A stretch of 24,225 bases of DNA from Treponema sp. UBA1747 (GTDB lineage Bacteria; Spirochaetota; Spirochaetia; Treponematales; Treponemataceae), in contig DCHR01000042.1 in assembly GCA_002315375.1 (NCBI GenBank), forward strand, positions 191-24,415. Reading direction: 5' to 3'. Made by a program: the position numbers and the translations under genes. The notes under the pieces are model-generated. The model was not told where the DNA came from. It did not search any database and saw nothing but the letters and a program-made list of their open reading frames with translations. Of this stretch, positions 1 to 9,208 are shown piece after piece. Each line of letters opens with the position of its first letter. Position 1 is the stretch's first letter.

Positions 1-1717
1 CTGCTTCCTCGCGGGCTTTACGTTCTGCCTCAATACGTTCTGCTTCCTCGCGGGCTTTCTGCTCGGCTTCCCTTATCAAACGTTCCTGTTCTTTGCGTTC
101 TGCCTCTGCTTTTTTCTTCAGTTCTTCCCGGGCTTTCTTTTCTGCGGCCTTTCTTTCTTTTTCAATTCTTTCAGCTTCTTTACGTTCAGCCTCTTCTTTT
201 TCAAGGCGTTCTTTCAGAGCTTTTTCTGCAGCTTCCTTTTCAAGCCGTTCCTTTTCAATTCTTACTGCCTCGGCCTTTTTCAAGGCTTCTTCACGGGCTT
301 TCTTTTCAGCAGCAATCCGTTCTTTTTCTTTTCTTGCTTCTTCTGCTTTTCTTGCAGCTTCTTCCTTTGCCTTCTTTTCTGCAGCAGCTTTTTCTTTCTT
401 TATTCTTTCTGCTTCTTTTCTGGCAGTCTCTGCTTTCTTAATCCGCTCCTTTTCAGTTTTTTCTTCTGCAATTTTCTTCTCGGCTGCCTTTCTTTCTTCT
501 TCTGCTTTTTTCAGTGCTTCTTCGCGAATTCGTTTTTCTTCTGCCTTCTTCAGATCTTCAATGCGCTTCTTTTCTGCTTTACGGGCTTCAGCATCTGTAA
601 CTGCTTCGACTTTCTTTGCCTGTTCAGTTACTTTCTGATCATTTTCTTTTTCAACTTTTTTAATTGCTTCAGGTTCAGCTTTCTGAATTATTTCACTTGT
701 TTTCTTGACGGCTTCAGTAACAGCAGCGGCACGTTCTTTGCCAATAGACTGAGTCAATGCTTCTTCAATTTCTTTCTGCTTTTCTTCAGACTTTACTGAT
801 GCTGTACGAACCTTATTTACAACAGCTTTTGTTTCAGGATTTTCCTGTGCCTTTTCAATGGAAACAGTTTCTATTTCTTCAACAGCTTTTGCTTCATCCA
901 GAACTACAACTTCGCCGGCCTTAACAGTTTTAGCTTGTTTCATACTGGCCATTACCGCAGCGGCTCTTTCTTTCAAGTCAACTTCCTGTTTTTTCTGACC
1001 TTCTGTTTCAGGTGTAGTTTCCTTTACAGATTCATTTTCCACAAGAACACTTTCTACAGCAGCCTGGTTATTTTCTTTTTTTTCAAAAACCGGTGGCAGA
1101 ACTTTTGAAACTGTTTTCTTCGCATTCTCAACAGTCTTTTGAACTGCAGTCTTTTTTTCTTCGACAGGCTTTTCCTGAATCTGAACAGAACCGCTTGTTA
1201 CGGCAACAGTTGCTTCACCCTTCTTTGAACTTTCAAAAACGGCACTTGAACTGCCGGAAAGGTTCATTACCTTTGAACCGTTTGTAACCACAACAGGCTT
1301 TTCTTCGCTGGCTGCTGATGCCACAACATTTACAGATCCTTTTGTAAAATCAAACCCTACACCTTCTTCAGGTCCACGAATAGTAACCATTGTATTTTCG
1401 TACAAATCAATGATAGTGGTACCGTCGTTATAAATAATTGTAGCCTCTGATTCTGCATCAGTTCTGATACGGTCTCCGCCATAAACCAGATCGTATTTGT
1501 TAACTTTCTGCCAGACTTCATCCTCGGCAAACCTGCGCTGAGTAGTATTTTTTTTATGAACAACTGTTGCAACCGGTTCTTCATTTTCAAGAGATGTACT
1601 GCGGTTCCAGTCTTTTATGAAAAGTCCCGAAAACACTGCTATGCCGGTAACACAGACAATGCCCAGAACTATATCGATCAGTCTACTGTTCGATTTTGTA
1701 CTTCTTTTCTTCTTCAT
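1..1717 (-). CDS. FecR-domain membrane protein with long charged helix (partial, C-terminus outside window)
   Basis: An open frame runs from an ATG at 1717 to the left edge with no stop (572 codons seen), so the C-terminus is missing. Residues 1-12 are basic, about 13-35 form one membrane segment, and about 50-195 resemble a FecR domain: a GDRIRTD motif, then an acidic/DGTT turn and a run of beta strands (GSVNVV, GSVQIQ). After a Val/Thr/Glu linker, roughly residue 340 onward is almost pure Lys/Glu/Ala/Arg with heptad-free alternation (KKAEEERKAAEKK type), as in single-alpha-helix or TolA-like spacers. The start lies inside the 3' end of the upstream cyclase gene (35 bp overlap, different frame) behind only a weak CAGG site, so translation is probably coupled. 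FecR domains usually act in periplasmic sensing or wall-linked scaffolds; here a stalk that spans the periplasm is an inference. The domain call is from motif reading only. Confidence 0.82.
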   Translation of the reverse strand, partial: MKKKRSTKSNSRLIDIVLGIVCVTGIAVFSGLFIKDWNRSTSLENEEPVATVVHKKNTTQRRFAEDEVWQKVNKYDLVYGGDRIRTDAESEATIIYNDGTTIIDLYENTMVTIRGPEEGVGFDFTKGSVNVVASAASEEKPVVVTNGSKVMNLSGSSSAVFESSKKGEATVAVTSGSVQIQEKPVEEKKTAVQKTVENAKKTVSKVLPPVFEKKENNQAAVESVLVENESVKETTPETEGQKKQEVDLKERAAAVMASMKQAKTVKAGEVVVLDEAKAVEEIETVSIEKAQENPETKAVVNKVRTASVKSEEKQKEIEEALTQSIGKERAAAVTEAVKKTSEIIQKAEPEAIKKVEKENDQKVTEQAKKVEAVTDAEARKAEKKRIEDLKKAEEKRIREEALKKAEEERKAAEKKIAEEKTEKERIKKAETARKEAERIKKEKAAAEKKAKEEAARKAEEARKEKERIAAEKKAREEALKKAEAVRIEKERLEKEAAEKALKERLEKEEAERKEAERIEKERKAAEKKAREELKKKAEAERKEQERLIREAEQKAREEAERIEAERKAREEA

Positions 1718-3539
1718 CTGTGTTTACCTGTGATTTATCAATTTCATGATAGCCGAGGAGACCTCGAACTTCATTCAATGTCTGTACGCCTTTTACGCCT
1801 TTAATATTTATAACGGCATACATTTTGATTGCATTTTCTTTTCCTTTTACATGAACGCCAGGCATTTCTTCAACAACAAGGCGATCACCGATAAGGTTGT
1901 AAGTATTTTCTGTAATGAGAATATCAGTCTGGAAAGGTTTGTTCAGAGCTTCAGTACGGCTAGCCAGGTTTACGGCATCACCAATAACCGTGTATTCCAT
2001 TCGAAGGTCCGATCCAATCTGTCCTGCAACAACAGAACCTGAGTTGATTCCGCAACCGATTTTAATCGGATCTTTTCCGGCGGCCCGGCGTTTTTTATTC
2101 AGCTGATAAAGTTCTGTTCTCATCATAAGGGCACCGACAACAGCATTCCATGCATCTGCAGCTGCGGATCCGGCACTGTCAGGAGCACCCCAGACTGCCA
2201 TAATGGCATCTCCGATATATTTATCAACAGTACCATGTGTGCGGACAACACAGCTTACCATTTTTGTCATATATTCATTCAGGAACTCAACAACTTCCTG
2301 TGGGGTCAGTTTTTCACTCATGGCAGTAAAGGAACGGATATCGCTGAAGAAAATTGTACATTCGCGGTTTTCGCCACCAAGAGCAAGTTCACCTCTCATT
2401 GCCTTTTCAGCAATAGCTTTATTTGTAAAGCGGCTCATGGAATCCTTAAGGCGCTCACGTTCAGCAAGACCGTTGCTCATTGAAACGAACCTGTTTGTCA
2501 GAAGTCCGATTTCATCTCTTGTTTTTGCTTTAAGATCAATATTGTAATTTCCTTCCTCAATCTGGCGGGCTGCGCCAACCAGTGAATGAATAGGCCTTGT
2601 TAGAGTCTTTGAAAAGTGTCTGATAAGAAGAATTGAAAGGAAAAGAATTGCCATAGAAATAAGAACAATCCGGTAAGCAGTTTTATTGACTGTCTGGAAA
2701 ATCTTTTCTTCTGAAATACATGTAACCGAATACATTCCACCTGCAAGTTTTTTATATGAAATGTACCATGCCTTTCCGGACTCATCTTCATTCTTCAACT
2801 GAGCGCTGTCCATGCGGGTATTTTTCAGAACAGAAGAAGCTGCCTGGAAATATCCTTCTTCAGCAGTGTTTTCAATTCCGGAAGAAATAAGAACCTGACC
2901 ATCTCCATTCATAATGAAAGAAATGTTCTGACTGGAGTTTGTCATGATTTCAACAACTTTCAGGGTATTGAAGCCTACGCTTGCACTCTGTTTTTTCCCG
3001 TTTACTTCATAAGGGAAGAAAATACAAATTGAACTCTGTCCCATAACCTGTGACAGATTGAGAATCTGAATTTCCCCTGCTGCGGCTTTTTCTGAATATG
3101 ATTTATTTTCTTTAAGCCAGTTTTCAAAGACCTTTGTCACTCCAGGCTTATAGATTTCAGACTGAGGAGAAACTTTCAATCCGATTTCAGGTGCCTGAAC
3201 AAACCAAACTTCAGGGTTTCTGAAACAATAGTCATCAAACATTTCGTTAACAGAATCTTTATTACGGCTTAAAAGAGAGTTATTGAAAAATCCGAGGGCA
3301 TTATTCTGCATGGTAACAACCAGGGATTCAACCGTCTGTGCTGTTACTTCATTCAGAGTAAGGTTTGTATCCTTTGCCTTTGTCTCACTGTCGCGGCTTA
3401 CCATGTAAACAACAAGTGCTGTCGAAAGGCCGAGTACCAGAAGTACCAGTGTTGCAACAATAAGAATCAGTTTCAACCCGATCGGGTATTTTACTCTCTG
3501 TTTTTCCTCGTTCTGTGTTTCCATATTTTGTTTCTCCAT
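1683..3539 (-). CDS. Membrane adenylate/guanylate cyclase with periplasmic sensor and HAMP domain
   Basis: A 618-residue class III nucleotidyl cyclase making a cyclic nucleotide from NTP at the inner membrane. Visible order: membrane segment 20-47, periplasmic sensor about 48-288 (Cache-like length), membrane segment 289-307, HAMP about 308-365, cyclase about 385-575. The metal-binding aspartates are D400 (FFSDI) and D444 (YIGDA); the base-selecting pair is K440 and T517; transition-state residues N524 and R528 sit in DAVNLASR. The Lys/Thr pair points to ATP, so cAMP is the expected product, as in bacterial CyaC-type enzymes. All catalytic residues are present. The start has an AAGAAGG site 7-8 nt upstream. 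It lies 44 bp after the repeat lipoprotein gene and overlaps the FecR gene, so the sensor may read the state of these envelope proteins. That link is inferred. Confidence 0.93.
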   Translation of the reverse strand: MEKQNMETQNEEKQRVKYPIGLKLILIVATLVLLVLGLSTALVVYMVSRDSETKAKDTNLTLNEVTAQTVESLVVTMQNNALGFFNNSLLSRNKDSVNEMFDDYCFRNPEVWFVQAPEIGLKVSPQSEIYKPGVTKVFENWLKENKSYSEKAAAGEIQILNLSQVMGQSSICIFFPYEVNGKKQSASVGFNTLKVVEIMTNSSQNISFIMNGDGQVLISSGIENTAEEGYFQAASSVLKNTRMDSAQLKNEDESGKAWYISYKKLAGGMYSVTCISEEKIFQTVNKTAYRIVLISMAILFLSILLIRHFSKTLTRPIHSLVGAARQIEEGNYNIDLKAKTRDEIGLLTNRFVSMSNGLAERERLKDSMSRFTNKAIAEKAMRGELALGGENRECTIFFSDIRSFTAMSEKLTPQEVVEFLNEYMTKMVSCVVRTHGTVDKYIGDAIMAVWGAPDSAGSAAADAWNAVVGALMMRTELYQLNKKRRAAGKDPIKIGCGINSGSVVAGQIGSDLRMEYTVIGDAVNLASRTEALNKPFQTDILITENTYNLIGDRLVVEEMPGVHVKGKENAIKMYAVINIKGVKGVQTLNEVRGLLGYHEIDKSQVNTDEEEKKYKIEQ

Positions 3540-3583
3540 TTTATTTACCTTCTTATTTAACGCTGCCAGTTATATTCATTCCA

Positions 3584-6082
3584 TTAATAATAATCCCGCC
3601 ATTGAACATAAACGGTCTGATTGTTTTCAGAGATATAAACTATATTGTCATTTGTTTCATTACAAATCTCATCATCTCTCCAGTAATCCGATTCACCTGC
3701 AAGACCGACTTTTTTATAATTTCCCTTTGAAAGATTCTGATACCAGGACTTAAAATTACCATTTGAAATAAAATCCTGCCATGAAAGAGAAACAGATTTC
3801 AAATCAGTTCCGAATTTTGATGGGTCAAGCTCAAACGTAAATACCGAATTAATTGTTCCGTTTATAGAATCTGCGTTATCCGAACTAATCCGGATCTGAG
3901 TTATGTATGGTTTCATGTAAACCGTATAATTCTGAAGGTTCCTGTTTACATAAATATATCCGCCCCAGGAAGGTCCGACTCTGTAAGACCAGTTTTCCGG
4001 ATACTCAGGATTTTCTGCATACTGAATCGAATGAATATAATATCCTTCTGGTGCTTCCAAACCTTCAAACCATTGAACAAACTGCTGGTTCTGACACAAG
4101 TCATCCCACCAGAGCTCTTTCTTGACATATTCATCATCCAGTTCAAAGGTGAAGGAATCTGTTCCGTCTTCGGTAGAAATCGTGAAAGAAGAAATCTTTC
4201 TTCTCCACTGGACATAAAAATCCTGATTATTTTCCGTAATCAGAATGCTTCCCAAATTAATGTCTGAACAATCAACGTAATCATCATCATTATCAGCACT
4301 CCAGTGAAGTCCTAATTTCTGAAGATTTCCGTTCGTCAGTCCATCATACCAGGTCTGGAATCCGGAAAGATTAAGGAAATCATTCCAGTTAAGCCATATT
4401 GACTGGTATTTACCGCTCAGGTAGAAAGTCCGGTAATCAGAATCAGAAGAAGCAGATGAGTCCAGATTCATATGAATCCGTATATTCTGCACATACTCCC
4501 GCCAAACCACATATATATCCGGGTTTTCTGAATTGATATAGAAATATCCAGAATCACCTCTTGGAACAACAATGGAATCCCCAGGTTCATAAGTTTCCCG
4601 ATTATTAATACCTCGGACAAAATAGTCTTCATCTGTCAGAGAGTTATACCAGGCCATAAAATCGTCATCAAAGATATTGCTGGACCATGAACAATATTTA
4701 TCATAATAAAGATCATCAAACCACAGGAAATAAGAATCTTCTTTTCCCTGAAGATTTGAATAAACTGTAGTTCCGTAAACATATTTAGTACTTCCCCATG
4801 AGAGGTATAAATCATGATTCCAGCGACTTATAGAACATGTATAGTTTCCTGTTTTTCCCGAATAATCTGTTACACCGTAAACATAAGGTCTGGTACTATT
4901 CGGGGAATTCTGAATATTATCTATCCAAGATTTGAAATCAGGATATTCCTTCAGAAGTTTTATAAGATTGAAATAACTGTATTCTCCGAATGGAATCGGT
5001 TCTTTCAAAGTTATGATAAAGGCCTGCTGATCCTGCGCTTCTTCTATTACATATCTGGCAGAACGGTATGTAGTTTTATCAAAATTGGAGTGAATCGTCA
5101 GGGTTGTCAACGGGTTATCCCAGCAGATATAAATATCTCTGGTTCCATACATTGTAAAGGAATCAGAACCTGAATAAAGCTCACTGCTTCCCTCTTTATA
5201 TATTCCCTGAATTGTATAACTGTCAAAAGTCAGGCTGTCATACCAGGTTTTAAATTCTGAATTATCCAGCATTTCATCAAGAGAAATTGAACTGCTGTAC
5301 CAGTCAAATGCAGGGCCCACATCAAAACTAAATGTGGACGCAGTACCGTTTTCTGCATGAACTGTGAAATTTGTTTCCAGTTTATAACGGTTCCATACAA
5401 GATAAAAAACTGTTGATGATTGTGAAGCGAAAACAGATTTATAAGCAAGTGTATCTGTAGTCATACGTGAGTATGTACTGATTCCGGTTACATAAGGATA
5501 ATTGTAATTTGGAATATCAATTTTATTAACAAATGCCAGGAAATCAGAACGTTTATAAAGGTCACCGAAAGAAACAACAGCCGTTTCCCCATAATACAAT
5601 GGTTCTGGAAGTTCATATTCAAAATAATCAGAATCTGCGTACGAATATATTTTTATGGAAGTAACAGGGACATCCCAGTAAACACGGAGGCTTCCTGTTT
5701 TTCTATTAATTGAAAATACACCTTCCAGAAGATCCTCTTCCAGTTCTTTTCTTAAGCCCAGCTTGCGGTAATTTTTATTGGAAAGCTTATTATACCAGTC
5801 AGCAAAATCCTTGTTCTTAAGCATTTCATCCAAACTTAACTTAAGCGGAGGATACTGGTTTTCTGATACCTCATTTAAATTCTCATCAAGCGGATACTGG
5901 AATGAGTCGGGAACATCTGTGCCGTTATCTGAATAAACCATAATATAACTCTGATCCATTGGAGCATCAAAGCCAAACTTATGATTCCAGTATTCAGCAT
6001 CAAAAACTGTTCCGTTCAAATACTGGCAGGAGGTAAACAAAAGGAGGATAAATACCGGTAAAATATTCAATATTTTTTTCAT
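3584..6082 (-). CDS. Lipoprotein made of eight divergent ~100-residue repeats
   Basis: 832 residues with a lipoprotein signal (lipobox LFTSC, Cys19), so it should be lipid-anchored in the envelope. The rest is repetitive. A core F-x-x-W-Y-x-x-L recurs eight times: residues 93-100, 181-188, 277-284, 383-390, 475-482, 575-582, 668-675 and 777-784, spaced 88-109 residues apart. Each core is preceded by an acidic/aromatic strand and followed about 40 residues later by a second strand of the type VYVxWR (132, 225, 317, 425, 523, 622, 719, 824). The last repeat ends at the stop codon. The layout recalls Listeria-Bacteroides (Flg_new) repeats, which also end in a tlYAxW strand, but the core differs and I do not recognise the family. 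The gene starts 1 bp after the upstream stop with a strong AAAGGAGG site inside that gene. Function unknown; an adhesin or ligand-binding surface role is a guess. Confidence 0.9.
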   Translation of the reverse strand: MKKILNILPVFILLLFTSCQYLNGTVFDAEYWNHKFGFDAPMDQSYIMVYSDNGTDVPDSFQYPLDENLNEVSENQYPPLKLSLDEMLKNKDFADWYNKLSNKNYRKLGLRKELEEDLLEGVFSINRKTGSLRVYWDVPVTSIKIYSYADSDYFEYELPEPLYYGETAVVSFGDLYKRSDFLAFVNKIDIPNYNYPYVTGISTYSRMTTDTLAYKSVFASQSSTVFYLVWNRYKLETNFTVHAENGTASTFSFDVGPAFDWYSSSISLDEMLDNSEFKTWYDSLTFDSYTIQGIYKEGSSELYSGSDSFTMYGTRDIYICWDNPLTTLTIHSNFDKTTYRSARYVIEEAQDQQAFIITLKEPIPFGEYSYFNLIKLLKEYPDFKSWIDNIQNSPNSTRPYVYGVTDYSGKTGNYTCSISRWNHDLYLSWGSTKYVYGTTVYSNLQGKEDSYFLWFDDLYYDKYCSWSSNIFDDDFMAWYNSLTDEDYFVRGINNRETYEPGDSIVVPRGDSGYFYINSENPDIYVVWREYVQNIRIHMNLDSSASSDSDYRTFYLSGKYQSIWLNWNDFLNLSGFQTWYDGLTNGNLQKLGLHWSADNDDDYVDCSDINLGSILITENNQDFYVQWRRKISSFTISTEDGTDSFTFELDDEYVKKELWWDDLCQNQQFVQWFEGLEAPEGYYIHSIQYAENPEYPENWSYRVGPSWGGYIYVNRNLQNYTVYMKPYITQIRISSDNADSINGTINSVFTFELDPSKFGTDLKSVSLSWQDFISNGNFKSWYQNLSKGNYKKVGLAGESDYWRDDEICNETNDNIVYISENNQTVYVQWRDYY

Positions 6083-6083
6083 A

Positions 6084-9000
6084 TTAGTTTCCCTCCTTTA
6101 TGGAAGCGATTTCTGAAACCTCAAGGTTATATTTTTTTCCGGCAATCGGTTTTGCTACTGTAAACCAGATGCTTCCGATTTCCATTTTTTCAAAGGATTT
6201 TTCCACACTGTTTGAATTATTCTCAAAAATAAGATCACTGAATTTCAAAACAAGTTCCTGTTCACTTCCCTGTCCCCAGAAAGTTGCAACATAACATGCA
6301 GTTCCGTTAGGATTCTTGAAACTGATTTTGTATTCTGCAGAATCGCCTTTTACTTTTAAGCGGATTCCATCGCCTTCTTTCAACAGTTTTGACTGCTGAT
6401 AAGAAATTGATGCAAGCATACCGGTGGTATTATTTTCATTTCCCCTTACTGAAGACATAAATTTATATACTTTTCGGGAAGTTCCATTTTTTGTTTCGTC
6501 ATAAGACATAATGGAAGTAGAAGCGTTTTCGCTTTTAAGTGCTGCAAACTGAATTTCACTTAATGAAGTTTGAGAAGCGATTGCTGTATTTTTCGTTTTA
6601 GCATTATTAAAGTATCTTCCCGCATACCTTTTGTAAGGCAAGCCGCTTAGGTCTCTGACAGTTTCATCATCTTCATTCCAGTTCAGATAAATATTCTGAT
6701 AGCTTTCCCATCCCTCAAAAGCAGATGCACTGATTTTTTTAACTGACGATGGAATAAGAACACTGGAAATTGAAGTACAGCCTGCAAAAGCCCGGTCTCC
6801 GATTTCCTCCAGACCGTCCGGAAGATTTATACTTCGTAAATGAGGACAATCAGCGAAAGCTTCTGCTCCGATTACCTTAATGGTATCCGGAAGAACAACG
6901 CTTTCAAGAAGTTCATTTTCACCGAAGTAACGGACTTCTGTTACGTCGTTGGCAAATTCAAGTTTTTTGACAGGTTTCTTTATTTTATAATCCTGTCCGG
7001 AAACAATACCTTTCTTTGTAACTGTGAGTGCGTAATTCAACGGCTTCTTTTTATAAACAAATTTTCTGACAGGAATTCTGAATCCGATAGAAAAATCGTT
7101 GTACAAAAATAGCCCGGTATTTTCTACATCCGGTGTACTCCAGTCAATCTGAGGAACAAAGGTATCTGCACCTGAAAGATGCATTGTGTAATGGATATCA
7201 AAAATATCAAAGAGAACTACACCTGCATGTGCAAAAGCATATATTCCATAATCAGGAGTTTTTGTCTGGAAGAAATAATCCACGGGTTCAGACTTTGTAT
7301 TAAAGAAGAAGTTGCAGCCCACACCTGCTCCCACGTAAGGTTTGAATTCTGCAAACGGTAATGCCAGGTTCAAATATGCTTCAGCGTCATAGAAATAAGC
7401 TGTGCTGTAAGCACCGGAAACTCCCAGAGTCATCCAGTTAAAGTTGATGAGAGGAAGAGTTAATCCTGCCTGCGGCAGATAATCATTATCATTTGCGGCT
7501 GGAAGCTCAAAGAACTTATTTGGCAGCAGATCCAGGTTTAACTCAACAAACGGAAGAATTACTTTCTGCCTTCTCTTTGGTTTGTATTCAAAAATGTTAT
7601 AAGAAAGTTCTTTCTTGGTTCCGGCAATATATTCTTCAACAGACACAGACGGAACAAAGTGTTCAGAACGGAGGAAGTGTTCTGCAATTTCTTCGTCTGA
7701 AAGTTCAATTACTTTTGATTTCAAGGCTTTGTTAAAAGAAATAAACCTTACAACCGATAAACCGGATTTTTCTATAAGGAAAGCATATATTCCTTCCTTC
7801 ACATTTTCCCGGTCACCCTGAATAATTATTTTCTTTCCTGTTCGTTTTGAATCTACAACAGGAAATGGTATGCGGGTGTTCAAACCGGTATCCGGAGCAA
7901 TAGATGAAATCAGAGTGAACTGACAGTCTTTTGTAAGTTCGCGTCCTTTCAGAGTAATGGTTAAATCCTTGGAGTTCTTTGCTGTACTGGCCGATGAAAC
8001 AGAAGGAGTTTCTTTTTCTTTATCCCAGTCTTTTACCAGAAGGAATACAGTAGACCGCCCCATGGAATTTTCTGCCACGAAATTATAGTAACCCGGAAGA
8101 ATGGCTGATGGATTTACTACAAAGGAAAGTCTGGAATCCCCTTCTGAATTAAGAGTCTGAACTTCAGAAACCGACAGTTCAAGTTTTTCACGGTCCATAC
8201 TGGAAGTAAATGGATACGGGATTCCCTGTGATGACGGTGTAAGTGTAAAACGGGTATCTCCGGTAAATCCGGAACCCTCTACATAAAGAAGGTTCCCTGA
8301 ATTCCTGATTTTATTTCTGTCCAGAAGCCGGACTTCGTAATTCGGATAATATTCAAACTGGGCTTCGTTTATCTTCGGCTCACGGTTTGCCAGAACCAGA
8401 ATATCAAGATAAGTTTTCTGATTACCCGGGTTTTCTGCGTAAATCTGGTAGTAACCGGAATATAAATCCTGGGAATTATACTGAACTACAACTCCCGAAC
8501 GGTCAAAATCCCGTCTGAAAATCTCCAGCGGAACCTGTTTCCTGAGACTGTTATAACTCTGAAAAGGATTTCCACCCATTGTCGGGGAATCCACCGGCAC
8601 CATATAGAATTTTGTTTCCGTAAGAAAGATATTTTTACCTTTAAGAAAGAAAGAATTCTCAGGGTCACCTGTTTCCGAATTCAGTTTTTCCGACAGATCA
8701 TCATTTTCACCGTGAGTAACCATAAGAACCGGAGAATTCCAGGCCTTTGATTTTTTAAGGTAGTCTGCATAAAGATAAGGCTGTGTTTCACCAAGAACAA
8801 CAAATTCTATCCAGTCCGTCTGCTGTCCCTTTCGTCCGAGTCTGTTCAAAGAAACAACAGAAATACGCTTTTTCCCTGGAGTAAGGGGAATAAGTATGCT
8901 TGTGTCTTTTGTTTTCTTTTCTACATCTGGAACCCAGTTATCATTTTCGAATTTTTCGATTATTACTTCATATTTCCTGGCTTTTTCTGTAGGAAGCCAT

Positions 9001-9119
9001 TTGAAATGCTGGATAAATTCATATTGGGTCAGGGTCTGCTCCACTTCCACATCTTCTGCGAACAAAGGAAGCATCAGAGAAAAGAGAGACAGTAAAATAA
9101 TCAAACTTTTTCGTATCAT
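6084..9119 (-). CDS. Exported mosaic protein: Ig-like repeats, beta-barrel-like segment, LRR_5, CIA30-like C-terminus
   Basis: About 1011 residues. I chose ATG 9119 (MIRKSLIILL) because it gives a compact signal peptide ending LFAED and has AAAGGAG upstream, though with a long 15-nt gap; an ATG at 9155 would add 12 residues, and the numbers here count from it. Order: FN3-like about 45-120; three similar Ig/TIG-like units ending near 255, 375 and 475, each closing with a G-Y-Y-x-F/I-x-A-E-N type strand; an aromatic, Gly-rich alternating segment about 530-700 that looks like an outer-membrane beta-barrel; BspA-type leucine-rich repeats about 730-830 (IGAEAFADC, IGDRAFAGC, ISASAFEGW); and about 905-1018 resembling CIA30 or CBM-like beta-sandwiches (GIRLKVKGD). 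It is first in the four-gene leftward run and divergent from the GH95 gene. Domain calls are by eye; barrel topology is uncertain. Confidence 0.87.
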   Translation of the reverse strand: MIRKSLIILLSLFSLMLPLFAEDVEVEQTLTQYEFIQHFKWLPTEKARKYEVIIEKFENDNWVPDVEKKTKDTSILIPLTPGKKRISVVSLNRLGRKGQQTDWIEFVVLGETQPYLYADYLKKSKAWNSPVLMVTHGENDDLSEKLNSETGDPENSFFLKGKNIFLTETKFYMVPVDSPTMGGNPFQSYNSLRKQVPLEIFRRDFDRSGVVVQYNSQDLYSGYYQIYAENPGNQKTYLDILVLANREPKINEAQFEYYPNYEVRLLDRNKIRNSGNLLYVEGSGFTGDTRFTLTPSSQGIPYPFTSSMDREKLELSVSEVQTLNSEGDSRLSFVVNPSAILPGYYNFVAENSMGRSTVFLLVKDWDKEKETPSVSSASTAKNSKDLTITLKGRELTKDCQFTLISSIAPDTGLNTRIPFPVVDSKRTGKKIIIQGDRENVKEGIYAFLIEKSGLSVVRFISFNKALKSKVIELSDEEIAEHFLRSEHFVPSVSVEEYIAGTKKELSYNIFEYKPKRRQKVILPFVELNLDLLPNKFFELPAANDNDYLPQAGLTLPLINFNWMTLGVSGAYSTAYFYDAEAYLNLALPFAEFKPYVGAGVGCNFFFNTKSEPVDYFFQTKTPDYGIYAFAHAGVVLFDIFDIHYTMHLSGADTFVPQIDWSTPDVENTGLFLYNDFSIGFRIPVRKFVYKKKPLNYALTVTKKGIVSGQDYKIKKPVKKLEFANDVTEVRYFGENELLESVVLPDTIKVIGAEAFADCPHLRSINLPDGLEEIGDRAFAGCTSISSVLIPSSVKKISASAFEGWESYQNIYLNWNEDDETVRDLSGLPYKRYAGRYFNNAKTKNTAIASQTSLSEIQFAALKSENASTSIMSYDETKNGTSRKVYKFMSSVRGNENNTTGMLASISYQQSKLLKEGDGIRLKVKGDSAEYKISFKNPNGTACYVATFWGQGSEQELVLKFSDLIFENNSNSVEKSFEKMEIGSIWFTVAKPIAGKKYNLEVSEIASIKEGN

Positions 9120-9208
9120 TTTTAAAATAAAATACTCCTTTACAATAATCGGCATAAAATGGATACTTCTTTAAAGAATTATTCATTATAAAATTTTGGA
9201 GAAAAAGA
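9120..9208. promoter_or_regulatory. Divergent promoter region between envelope operon and GH95 gene
   Basis: This short AT-rich spacer must drive both directions. A shared core at 9185-9192 reads TATAAT on the minus strand (9190-9185) and TATAAA on the plus strand (9187-9192). No good -35 box is visible for either. The GH95 gene has GGAG 7 nt before its ATG; the minus gene has AAAGGAG at 9141-9135. The -10 calls are tentative. Confidence 0.35.

Noticed and set aside
93..638. Plus-strand frame rich in Ser/Phe/Ala
   Set aside because: It is the antisense shadow of the Lys/Glu/Ala-rich helix of the minus-strand FecR protein; low-complexity codons keep it open by chance.
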